From positions 21,725,881-21,789,880 of the forward strand of contig JALJCS010000001.1 of the NCBI GenBank assembly GCA_023055355.1: a DNA stretch of 64,000 nt, written 5' to 3'. The notes under the pieces are model-generated. The model saw only the letters and a program-made list of their open reading frames with translations. It was not told where the DNA came from and did no database searches. This document shows, piece after piece, positions 24,033 through 34,329 of the stretch. Position numbers and translations under genes: made by a program. Source of the stretch: Agelaius tricolor (lineage: Eukaryota; Chordata; Aves; Passeriformes; Icteridae). Each line of letters begins with the position of its first letter. Position 1 is the first letter of the stretch.

Positions 24033-24607
24033 TTTTGTTTTTTTTCCCCCCAGAAGTGGATGAAGGCAACTGTGTACAAACTTCTGCCTCATGGGTTGTG
24101 TTCAATGGATCTCATCTGGATTTACACAGGACTGCTTTCTATTTGAATCTGTGTGGGTTACTTTGAGCCCAGGTAATTCTCTCAGGTACTGGACACTCTT
24201 CTCCATGGTGTTCCACCTGCTTGGGCACACCACTAGATCATCCTAGAAAGAATTCTTTTCCCTCATGCGTGACAGGAGTCACCAGAACACTCAAGGACAT
24301 GTTCAGAACACTGAATTCTTTCATATATCAGATGGCTTATCTGCTGGTATCGCCTGTTCAGCTTCCAATTCTTGCTCAGTGCAAGACTCAGATAAGCCTT
24401 TCCACTCATCATTATCCCTGTTAAAAGGTTAAGTCTTTACCTCATTTCAGCCCTGCTGACTGCTTGCCATCTGACTTAACCTGTCCACTGACAGAGGGCT
24501 TTAGGTCCACAGTGTGTCTGCAGCCTGAAACCCAGGATCTAAGCTGAAATATTGGTTTTCTGACAACCAAGAATTCATTGTGAGGAAATTACACTGTTAT
24601 TTATTAT

Positions 24608-24650
<43 letters not shown>
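24608..24650. repeat. Compound microsatellite (AC)n(TA)n
   Basis: About 11 AC units (24608-24630) followed directly by 10 TA units (24631-24650). Likely polymorphic. Confidence 0.95.
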
Positions 24651-25787
24651 AATTTATATGTATATTTAATGCATGTATTTATCTGAGACTCCGTATTTGC
24701 TTTGTGTTTTGTTCACTTGTTAGTCAAACAATTTATTAGACAGTGATATAATTAAGAACATCCCTTACACCATTCATGACAAAGTAATCAAATCACTTAT
24801 TAGTCTCTACGTATCTTAATGTTGTCTCTAAAATCTTCCAGTGTTTCTCTGTGAAAAGTTTGTTTATTTAAGACAAAAGTACACTTCCTTCCCTCACCCT
24901 AACCACCCCAACATTTGTTCTGCTATTGTTACAGGCAAGCTCTACAGTGAATTTTCAGTCACCCAACTAACTGTAGTAGGAAACCCATCTCAAACAGCCA
25001 TAGTTTATAAGCCACTAACTGAAATGATCCAACAGACTATGTATGGAAGGAGGAAACAACTGCTCTCTACATCTTAATGACTTTGGTTATCATTTTATCT
25101 CCTCACCTCTTCCAAGTCTAAATGTCAACAGTTTTATTGATATTTCCTATACTATTTTTTTATTAATCCTTTCCAGGATTTTTTTTAATGCATTTCAAGT
25201 CTTTCCAGAGCATCTAGCTTATCATGCAAATGACAGTCAGCATAGAAAATAATATTTATATGTACACCTCTCAGCATCCCAAACTGCTCTAACTCAGAGC
25301 AAGTTCCCTGTTTGTTTTGACCAAAAGTGAGAATAAGAATCAGAGTTTTTTTAGAAATAATATACAGATTCCAAAAAGCCGAGACACATCTAGCTGAGGT
25401 TTTATTCTTTTACAGTACACTTCAGAAAATAATTTCAGAAAACTTTAAAATCTGGAGTTTCAGAGTGCTCTCATATCCAAGCATGGTCTTAGACCCATTT
25501 CACAGAGATGAGCAAATATTAATGGCTCAATTCAAGTTACACAGGTTTGTGGCAGTCCCAAACCCACATTTTAGATTATGACATTAGCTCTTTGCTTTCT
25601 CAAGAAACCATTTATCTCTGAGTGGCGACAAAGTATTTTCAATGGGGTGTCCACAGTCAGACACATAAATCCATGCTGAGATGCACAAAGATTATCAAGT
25701 GGGCAGCCACTAAAGCATCTACAAATCAGTGGTGTGTACTGACTTCAAGGCAAGGTGAAAAACTAAGTTCTGCTAAAAGCTAGTAAT

Positions 25788-25842
25788 TTTTTTTTGTTTG
25801 GGTTGGGTTGTTTTTTTCATTTTTTTTTCATTTTTTTTTTTC
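25788..25842. repeat. T-rich low-complexity DNA
   Basis: Long T-runs interrupted by G and CA, including three successive T-run plus CA units. No associated element recognised. Confidence 0.75.
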
Positions 25843-28800
25843 AAGAGGCCACTGTTTTCAGAAATTTGAAGACCTAATACCATGCTAAATGGTACATTCA
25901 AAAATATCCAGATTGGTAATCCATGAAAACTGTAAAAATGTTATTCATTCTGTCATTGGACAGCAGTAACAGTTGCATAGTAAGCTACATTCATCATCCC
26001 AAACCCCTCTGGAGAACTGGCAACCATGGAATCAAAATTTCATTACTTTATTCACAAATACTAAAAAGTTTTTTGTTTTACTGCCATCACTGGAGACCTG
26101 AAAAGAGACATAGGTATTAAATAAGTCCTCAGGCAGAATACAACCCTAAGGAAACTAGAATATTCAACACAGCATAGTTTATTTGCACAGATAATCAACC
26201 AAGACTTACTACAAGACTGGGTGCTGGCTAAGTTGTGATAAGCCATAGAGTATTATAACATGTTAGCTCATGCTTGGTGGTAACAGGTTTGTTTTCCAAG
26301 GTTGTGTAATCCAAATTCCTTTTCTAAGAGATGATTTTGAGAAGCACTATTAAATGGAGTAATTAATGAGAGCACTGAATACCAGAGAAGTTGGTTTGTT
26401 GTTTTGGTTTTTTTTGGTGGTGAGCTTCAAACATTTAAAGTATCAATTTATAAAGAACTAATATGATTTTAGGAATGGCAATTTCTGCTGGTGCACTAAG
26501 TTTCTGCTTACATTACAATCAGATCAGTGTACCCAGCTGTAGCACATGACAGAGATTTTAGGAACACAGTTAAGGTCACATTTACAATACAAATCGGGAA
26601 TGTGTTGCAACTGCATTCTTTGATTTGATTGTAATGTAGATGACTGTAAAGCTAATTAAACATCACCTACTGTTCACAGGAGAAACCACCAGATGTTGCT
26701 TAAGCACATTTTAAAGACAGTTTTGTATGAAACAGGTTATGACATGGCTTCACCGACCAACAAGGACTGAGATTATTCCATGTTATAACAAGATTCTTTA
26801 ACACACTCAAAATACGTTTAATACAGGTTTTGCTATCAAGGTGCTAAGCCACTTCAAAATTCCTTGCACAGTTTCATAACAAATGTCTCCTATATTTTGA
26901 CATAGATAGTCAGTTTTCCTCTGCTGATAGTTAACCATTTGATCAAGCTGAATGGTGTTGGGCTTTATTTTCATGAGGGTTTGAGAAAACATTCAGGCCT
27001 ACCAAATCCAAAAAAAAAAAAAGTCTCTCTCCTTTATGTTGCTTTCATCTGGAATCAAAAAAGCACCTTCTTAAGATCATTATCATTATCTCAGTTTTCA
27101 GACAAGAAAACTTGTCCCTGTGTCTGGGATGTGCTGCTACATGCCAAACATCAGCCAAAAACCTGGTAGCTAAGGTAACTGAGGTACAGTCCTATGTCAG
27201 TGAGTTATTTCCCATTTGTTGAGATGTTTCTATTTTTATGTTATTTAGATATTTATTCTATTTTGTAGAGCACTTAATACAATAATCCTGGTGATACTGT
27301 ACAAGGATACAGTGTAAAAATTAATTATACTAGAGCAGAGGAAATATTCTTGAGATAGAATCCCAAAATCATTACAAGTCAATAAAATATCTAAATATAA
27401 TTTAGAGGTGCTGTGTTTCAGGTAAAAAAAAAATTGCTGTAAAATTCCCTAGCAGCATAGAAAGATAGTACCTAATCCAGCTCACATATGACTTGGTACA
27501 AGATTAACCATCAAAGTTTGCTGGATGGTTGAAATTTGAACCAGCATAGGCATCTGGAACCAAATCAATAATTTGTATCTTGTAATCTTTGTAATTTGTA
27601 AAAATAATTTTTTACCTCGAATTCTTGAAACAGTTTAAGTAACACCTAAGCTAGTTTTAGTCTCTAATTAAATCACTCCCCAATTAGCAGATAAGAGCAG
27701 TTAGTTTTAATCCTAAATTCATATACTCCTGACTGCTCTTGAGGAACAAAGATATACGTAAAGATTGCAGGTTTTAATAGCCCTAGAAAACTGTAGTAGC
27801 ACCAACACAGCAGATTTGCATATGGAAACCTCCTTGCAGGAACTGGGAAGTTTGGTGTTTTAAAGCACCTACTGCTACAGTCTCTGCAAGTCTAATACAG
27901 ATACCAATCACTCCATTAAGTAATCTCATGAAAAGTAATGATCATCACAATTCCTAGTTTTGGGAATTGTTCTCTTGGTTGGGTAAATCTGCAATGCATT
28001 TTAATTTGCAGAATTTGTTGAGCTGACCTTGCTCTTGCTGAGAAGCAGTATGATTTTATTTATTCTAGTTACTTTAATTTCTTCTAGGGGACCCGATCCT
28101 GCGGGTGACCAATATTCCAAATCTCCCCCCCGGAAATCTTCCCATCCTTCAGTGTGTCAGTGACTCTTGCAACATTGTTTCTTTTGCAGTTAAGCTCCCT
28201 AAACAAGTTTATTTCAAATGCTGAGAGACCTGAGAAAGTGAAAGCGAGCAGCTGCAAACTCAGAATCCGACTGAAAGGCTTTAGGGAACCAGCTCACCAC
28301 CTTGAGGCACAGATGCAAAAGTCATTATTTACAGTGTTAAGAACAGCATCCTTACATCTGGCCCATCGTGGGGAGGACAGGACAGCAACCAAACAAGTTA
28401 AATCCTAGTTTTGATGTGTACTACCCTAATTTGTAACTTTCTATTCAGTAAGGTAATCCCTTTTCTATCAGTTCAGAGCACAGCAGCTCCATGATCCATT
28501 TTATCATCTCATTCTGACACCTGATATTTTTTCTAGATTGTTACACTAAGCTCTCGTATCTACACAGGGTCAAGTACAATTCAAGTTTCAATCTTAAATG
28601 GTGTCACTTCTTAGTGCCTCAGTGTAGCTGTATGTAAAATGGGGATAATTACTTACTTCATTAAGGTGTGGTGCTTGTAAAATGCTTGAGAGTCTCAGAT
28701 GAAAAGAAGTGCTTGCAAAATGTAATTATAATATTATTATGCCAGAGGTAAAGCATAGACTTGTGATTCCATGTACAGTGTTTAAATACAATTACTTATC

Positions 28801-30066
28801 TATCAAAATCAAGAATCTGTGCTATTTCTCTTTCTCTCAGCTCCTGATCCTCTTACCATTAATAATCTGAGTAATCCTGACTCCAGTGAATCTGCTCACT
28901 TACTCCTTCAGTAAGGTGTACAAAAACAAACAGTAACAGCAACTCCAACATAGTATCAATTCTGATTTATCACTATTTTTAATATTTTCCCCTGTTTGCA
29001 AGAGTCCTTAACTTTCTCAGTGTCACAGTTGTTTTAAAGGGATACCTGCATTTGACATTTCTGTAGATGCCCATTGGTACTAGAGGTATTTGTACACACT
29101 TTCTAGAATGTGGATTATTTTTGAAAAGTAGATAATTTTAAGTAAGTGTAGCTTTTCAGGCAAAAATAATTTTGCAAATTAGCCATTAGCTATGATGCAT
29201 TAGAGTATCTACACGTAATTTCCAATATTCACATTGCTCTTAAGCCTACTTAATTTGGTGTGATATATTCAACACTGTTGGTAGCCTCAACTTTCCTGAC
29301 AGTATTCCTACAGTGTGATGTGTCCTTTTGTTGTTTACACCAGGCATCAGATGGGCTTTCCCACATCTGCCTGGGCATTTCGTGTAATTACAAACCACCA
29401 CGTTTTAGGCCAACTTCAGGTTTTCTCCTGCTGGCTTTCCAGCAAAGCACAGAGGCATGACGGCGGCATCGTGAGTGTTTTCCCATCAGGGATATTTTAC
29501 CCTCTGTGCAGCTGGAAGAACAGGGGTAACCACACTTCTACAAGTGAGGGTCACACAGTAAGCAGGAGACCGAAAGGGCTGAGATGGGAAGAGCAGAAGC
29601 AAACACAGGGAGGAATGGAGAGAAAAGATGCTGTCGTGCAAGGCGGCAGGAGATGGACAAGGAGTTAAGGAAGGGCAGAAAAGTGGATACAGAGAAGCAG
29701 GGCGGCACCGCGCCTTCGTACGGGAGGGCTGGAAGGAGGATCTCAAGAGCTCCCAGGCCCACGCGTGCAGAGCCTGTCTCAGCTCCCTGCCCGCCCATTC
29801 CCAAAGTCTGTCTGGGGGTGCCCCCCAGAGCAGCTCCCCCGGAGCTCCCGGGCGGGCCCGGCCGACCCGTGCGTGGAGCCCCGCGGCGGGAGGGCCGGGA
29901 AGGGGCCGGCACCGCACCTGGCAGCTCTGCCCTCCTCGGGAGAGCCGCCGCCGGCACCCGCCCGGATTGGCAGGAGCCTGCGCCCTCCTCTTCCTCCCTC
30001 CTTTTCCCTCCTCCGCGGGGTGGGTTTCAACCCTCCTCCGCCCTCCTTGGGGAGGGGGTAAGAGTT

Positions 30067-30127
30067 AAAAAAGAAAAAAGAAAAAAAAAACCAAGAAAGA
30101 AAGAAAGAAGGAGAAAGAGAAAAGAAA
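30067..30127 (+). repeat. Purine-only tract in the CpG island
   Basis: About 60 nt of A and G only, broken by a single CC near 30091, including (GAAA)n repeats. It is striking within GC-rich surroundings. Such tracts can form triplex structures; nothing more can be said from sequence. Confidence 0.85.
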
Positions 30128-30181
30128 TCCCAAGTCGCGTCCCCGACGTCTCAGGGCCCCGCGGCCGCAGCGGCCGCCCCA

Positions 30182-30196
30182 CATTCCTGGCATTCC
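30182..30196 (+). promoter_or_regulatory. Tandem TEAD-type motif (CATTCC, 3-bp spacer, CATTCC)
   Basis: CATTCCTGGCATTCC contains two direct copies of the TEAD core CATTCC separated by TGG. TEAD factors are the DNA-binding partners of YAP/TAZ, and PTPN14 is a YAP antagonist, so a feedback site is plausible. The motif is seen; binding is inferred. Confidence 0.5.
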
Positions 30197-30199
30197 TGG

Positions 30200-30563
30200 G
30201 CCGTGACTCCCCGCGCCGCCCCAGCCCCAGCCCGGCCCTGGCCCCGCCGCCTCCAGCTCGCCCGCCCGCCGGCCCCGCTCGCCCCCGCGGGACACCAGTC
30301 TCCTCCCTCCCGCCCTGCCTCCCTCCTTCCCGCACCCCGCGGCCGGCAGCAGCAGCTCAGGGCGCCCGGCCCTCCGCGCCGCCACCGGCGGCCGCAGCGC
30401 CCTCCCGGCCGCCCCGCCGAAGTTCCCCGCGGTGGCCGGGCCGGGGCGGCGGGAGCCGCTCTCCCTCCGCAGCGCCGGTGCCGGCGGCAGCCGCTGCCCG
30501 CGGGCCGGGACCGCCGCCTCCCGCGGGCGCGCACAAAGCCGGAGCCGCCGCGCTGCCCAGCAG
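30200..30563 (+). other. PTPN14: Presumed PTPN14 exon 1 (non-coding; start estimated)
   Basis: The 3' boundary is a consensus splice donor, CAG/GTAAGG, at 30563/30564 in the CpG island. PTPN14 encodes a cytoplasmic tyrosine phosphatase with a FERM domain, which binds and restrains YAP, and its first exon is untranslated. No PTPN14 protein sequence is present in the window, so the identity is inferred from synteny with CENPF and orientation. The start at 30200 is a guess. A lncRNA or another gene cannot be excluded. Confidence 0.5.
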
Positions 30564-32380
30564 GTAAGGAGCCGCCGCCGAGTTCGCTCGAGTTCGGGCG
30601 CGTCCCCGCGCAGACTTTGAAAGAGCCCGAGCAGCGCCTCGCACTCGGAGTGTGCGGTCGGCAGCGTTTGCATGGGGCTGGCTGTGCGCGGCAGCGGGCT
30701 AGCACAGCTCCGCCGTGGGTGCGTCGCTGTCTGTGAGCCACCAAAATAGCCATGCTGGAGTCACAAATGCCAGTCGGTGACCTGCGATAAGCGAGTCTTG
30801 GACGGTCCGTCCAGCCCGTGAATTTAATCTGTTAGACACTCAGATAACGCGGCATTTGTCTAGTCAAGAGGTATTTGTAAATAGCGAGGATCGGCTATTT
30901 ACAGGGCTCCGTGCTGGGCTGCCTCTATTTACATCGCGGCATGCCCGTGTCTGCCTTCCCTCCGCCCGGGGCTTTACCTTGCTCTTTGTTAGTTACAGTC
31001 AAGCCTAAACTGGCCGTCTTCGGCAAGTCTGTAACTCTGTCGAGTGCTACAGCAAAGATCGCAGGGAGGTACAGAAGAGTGACATCTGCTCTCGTTTCTG
31101 ATGTGGCAAAGTCGATGAATTGTTAAGATCTCAAACCAGCTCACTTTATTGGGGTGTATTTGGGACGAGCGTTACATAATGTATGTGTGGTATGTGGATA
31201 TGATGTGTGCTGGAGCTTTCCTATCGAGAATGTTTTATCTCTCTGATTCGCATAAAATATTCATATGTTTCCATTATAAGCGACTCTTTGGTTGTAACTT
31301 TAACAAGGTGGGAACAGTGACCCGTAAAAGGCTCAGATTCGATATGTTGTTGCCCAAGAAGTTTTCTGGGATTTTTGGCATGTAGCCTGAAACCATGGAA
31401 GAAATGCGTTTACCAGAAGCCAGTTCTTTTTTCTTTAAACTTTATGCCGATAGTTGCTACAGGGTTTGGTTTTTCCAAAACCACTGTTACATGCTGCAGT
31501 TCTTCAGAGTTTGGAAAAATATTCATAAAAAATGGCTCCCCCCTAAAATCACAAGTCACCACCTGCCAAGTTCCATATTATGAGATCGTTCTTTTTGAGG
31601 GGAGATGTGAGGGGAGGCAGTCCCAGCAGGGACTGTATTCTCATTATCCAGCTGAGAATGTCCCATCAAATATGAGTGACAAAATACAGATTAAACAGCT
31701 TTTGCTCTTGGCCTCTGGGGGTTTTCTTGCTGACATCTAGTAGTTGTTACGTGGTATAAAATAGAGCGTGTGTTGACATTATAGTAATGCCAATAAGCTT
31801 TAGGACCTGTTCTGTTACTGGCACTACTTGAACTCTTTCTGGTATCTTTAGAAGGCTGTGCCAGAGTCGCTTACAGACAGAGGGCACTTGTGTATATCTC
31901 ACGGGTCATGATACAAAACTTGGGAGCTTTGCAAACTTATGGGCTGAAGCACAGCCCATCAGCTAAAAGATAGTCCCTAAAATCTGTGGCAGAGCTTGTG
32001 GGCCATCAGTTCTGCCAGTGCATTTGTGTGTGAGAAGCTGTATAAAGTATGTCTGCCTTGATGCATCCTCAAGGAATCCAGTGGTGCATGCCAAGGCCAG
32101 AGCGAGGGCTGCTGGGCTGATCTCTATACTGAGCAATAAGAGCTTTTGTATGTAGATTATATTTAGAGTTTTACACGTGCCTTTTAAATGTTTCTGTAAT
32201 AGTAGCAGAAGTAGCTTTGGTGCAGCGTTGTTCATGAGGGTTAATTAGCAACCAGTGTTAGTATTAATGACTGACTTTTCTCCTGGTCATTCTTGTCCAG
32301 CAGAAGCCCATGAGTCAGTTATTGTAACTTAGGTATGGAATGGCTTTCTATGAAATGCATCTACTCTTGTGCACTTAGCA

Positions 32381-32411
32381 AATTGCTTTGGCCAATTGCC
32401 AATTGCTTTGG
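32381..32411 (+). repeat. Short direct repeat, 20-bp period
   Basis: AATTGCTTTGG at 32381-32391 and 32401-32411, with a further partial AATTGCC between the copies. Confidence 0.8.
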
Positions 32412-32594
32412 CTCCTTCAATCATGGAGAAAGTATTTTACATATATACACACAAATAGAGTTGTGTGCATAGTTCTGATAACTCTATGGCTTCCTTTTTC
32501 TATGTTTATAGAGCTGAGCCAATCTGCTGCTCTTCGTTCTGTTTCTCATCATATGCAGTGAAGCTATGTTTGATTAATTGTTACTTAAGTAGCT

Positions 32595-32632
32595 CATTTA
32601 ATATAGCATTTAGCATTTAATATAGCATTTAG
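32595..32632 (+). repeat. Tandem duplication, two 19-bp units
   Basis: CATTTAATATAGCATTTAG occurs at 32595-32613 and immediately again at 32614-32632, perfect copies. Confidence 0.9.
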
Positions 32633-33818
32633 CATAGGTATATGCAGTATGAAAAGTGTACTTGAACTCCATCTCCTCAGCTGGAAACAAATCCTCTGTT
32701 GCAAGGGTTTGTCAGCTGAGGGAGAAATGTATAAACTGCTGGTAGTGTACAACAGGTACGAAGTTTTCGGCAGGCAGTGCTGCTCAGCAGCATATACGTC
32801 CTAGTCCTGCAAAGACCCACCCATGTGTTTCAATTTACCTTGCCTTTGAAATGCCTTTGAAACCATGGGATTTCTTTTATATATGTAATAATAAAGGTGT
32901 ATACAAGTCCTTGCAGGAGCCAGGCTATAATACTTAGTATGCAGTATATTTGTGCGTGTGTATTCAGCTCAGTTGTAAGAAGATTTCAGTAAAGGCCTGT
33001 TTTTTATGCTAAGCAGATGCCATAGAAGTTTTTTTTTATGTCTAAGTCCACTGTGAAGTACAGCATACCTTCACCTACTATGCTTTGTGGAGTTCTATTG
33101 GAATAGATACTGATCTTTGAAAATAAAGCAGTACTGTGTAGATTTTCCTCCTGTGAGGAGGGAGTATGGTGCAAGATTGCCCACAAGATTCTCTGAAGTT
33201 TTATGTGAAAAAGTCAGGTTTCTTTTTTAAAATCTACTGGTTTTCTATAAAGAGACTTCATGAAAGCTGCTGCATCCACCTATGAAATTGTTAAAAATAT
33301 ATATTAAAAAGCAAGAATTAAAGAGTAGTTCCTAAAGGAATGGAGGTAGACCGAAGCTGAAGTCCATGTTTGTGGCAAAAATATGATTTTGGTTTCATTA
33401 TCTAACCCCTATCCTCCTGTGCCTGGTGCAGGGGACCTTAAAACTCAGTGGGCTGGTGCAGCTTCCTCTGGCGGTGCTGGATCTAGTCCATGTCCAGAGC
33501 AAGTGTAGCCTGTCCCATGGGGTGCCCTTGCTCTCTTTAAAGCCTTTTGCTTTGCTGTGCACGTGGAGCTGAAGAGGTGATCGGTGAGGAGACATGTCAC
33601 ATCCTCTGAAGGAATAGAGCTCCTCGCCAATGTGGAGATAGCCCCAGGAGAAGGAACTGCAGTCCATGACTCTTCCCCTTTCCTTTGGGCTGTCAGCAGG
33701 AATGAGGAGAAATCACAATGTAAAAGGAATTAAGGACACAAAATATGTAAAAAGAAGTACATATTTGTTCTAAAATGTATTACCTACCTTATCATGGCTG
33801 TCCTAATAAGCAGTTGAA

Positions 33819-33848
33819 CATGTTATTATCATGTTATTATGTTATTAT
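33819..33848 (+). repeat. Small tandem repeat of an 11-bp unit
   Basis: CATGTTATTAT twice in tandem (33819-33829, 33830-33840), then a partial GTTATTAT copy (33841-33848). Confidence 0.9.
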
Positions 33849-34124
33849 CATGACATAATGGATGCATGCTGGCTTGGAAGAAGAGAATGCTGACCCCTCT
33901 GTTGTCCTGTAGCCATTGTGACAGTCCTATTTTCTGCTCCTGTAAAGAGTTTAGGTACCAAGCTTTGCTCAACACCAAGCACGTCTTCTGGAAACTGCAA
34001 CTCTTCTTTCTAATTCTCACTCAGTCTACCTTTCCTTATGACTAAGAATACTTTTTTATTTTGTCAGTGACAATGTAAACCTAAAATTACATTATGTGAT
34101 GTATAAACACCTCTGAAAAGAGGG

Positions 34125-34320
34125 TGGTGAGCATGCATGTTGGTGATCTAATAAATTAGATGAATGATGGTGTGCCAAAACTTGCTAATGATGCAAAAGT
34201 ATTTGGATTAGGCAAGATTGAAGAAGACTGAGAAATTGTAAAGGGAATCCAAGAAAGCTTGGTGAAAGGGAAGCATAGCAGATGATGTTGATCAATTCAA
34301 GAATATGCATGTAAAATGGA
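34125..34320 (+). mobile_element. Old CR1-type LINE fragment (reverse-transcriptase region)
   Basis: In one plus-strand frame the DNA reads GDLIN*MNDGVPKLANDAKV then IEED*EIVKG. This resembles the CR1 reverse-transcriptase stretch with INDLD.G......FADDTKL and a following EED/IQ.DL segment; the catalytic FADD corresponds to LAND here. Stops and changed residues show it is long dead. It is far more diverged than the other CR1 copies in the window. Confidence 0.55.
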
Positions 34321-34329
34321 ATAATCAAA

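Larger units (their letters stand above)
23900..29700. other. Intergenic DNA between the DAZL pseudogene and the right-hand CpG island
   Basis: About 5.8 kb of AT-rich DNA with a CA/TA microsatellite at 24608-24650 and T-rich low-complexity DNA at about 25788-25842. No gene, known repeat family or RNA gene was recognised. It probably contains the distal regulatory DNA of the two divergent genes, but no specific element can be supported. Confidence 0.7.
29700..30650 (+). promoter_or_regulatory. CpG-island promoter, presumably of PTPN14
   Basis: Very GC- and CpG-rich DNA with many GC boxes (CCCGCC) and no obvious TATA box. Because the left gene is CENPF on the minus strand, and CENPF and PTPN14 are adjacent and divergent in vertebrates, this is most likely the PTPN14 promoter. 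The long open frames across it on both strands (the largest about 327 codons at 29584-30567) are low-complexity Pro/Arg/Ala products of GC-rich DNA, not genes. A purine tract (30067-30127) and a tandem TEAD-type motif (30182-30196) lie inside. Confidence 0.7.
30651..34120 (+). other. Intronic DNA just downstream of the presumed PTPN14 exon 1
   Basis: CpG density falls away after about 31.1 kb. It contains small tandem duplications at 32381-32411, 32595-32632 and 33819-33848. A region of more even base composition at 33415-33680 with minus-strand open frames is unassigned. No gene recognised. Confidence 0.6.

Noticed and set aside
29584..30753. Long open frames on both strands (up to about 327 codons) over the right CpG island.
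   Set aside because: Pro/Arg/Ala/Gly-rich low-complexity products in all frames, as expected when stop codons are rare in GC-rich DNA; no domain or motif.
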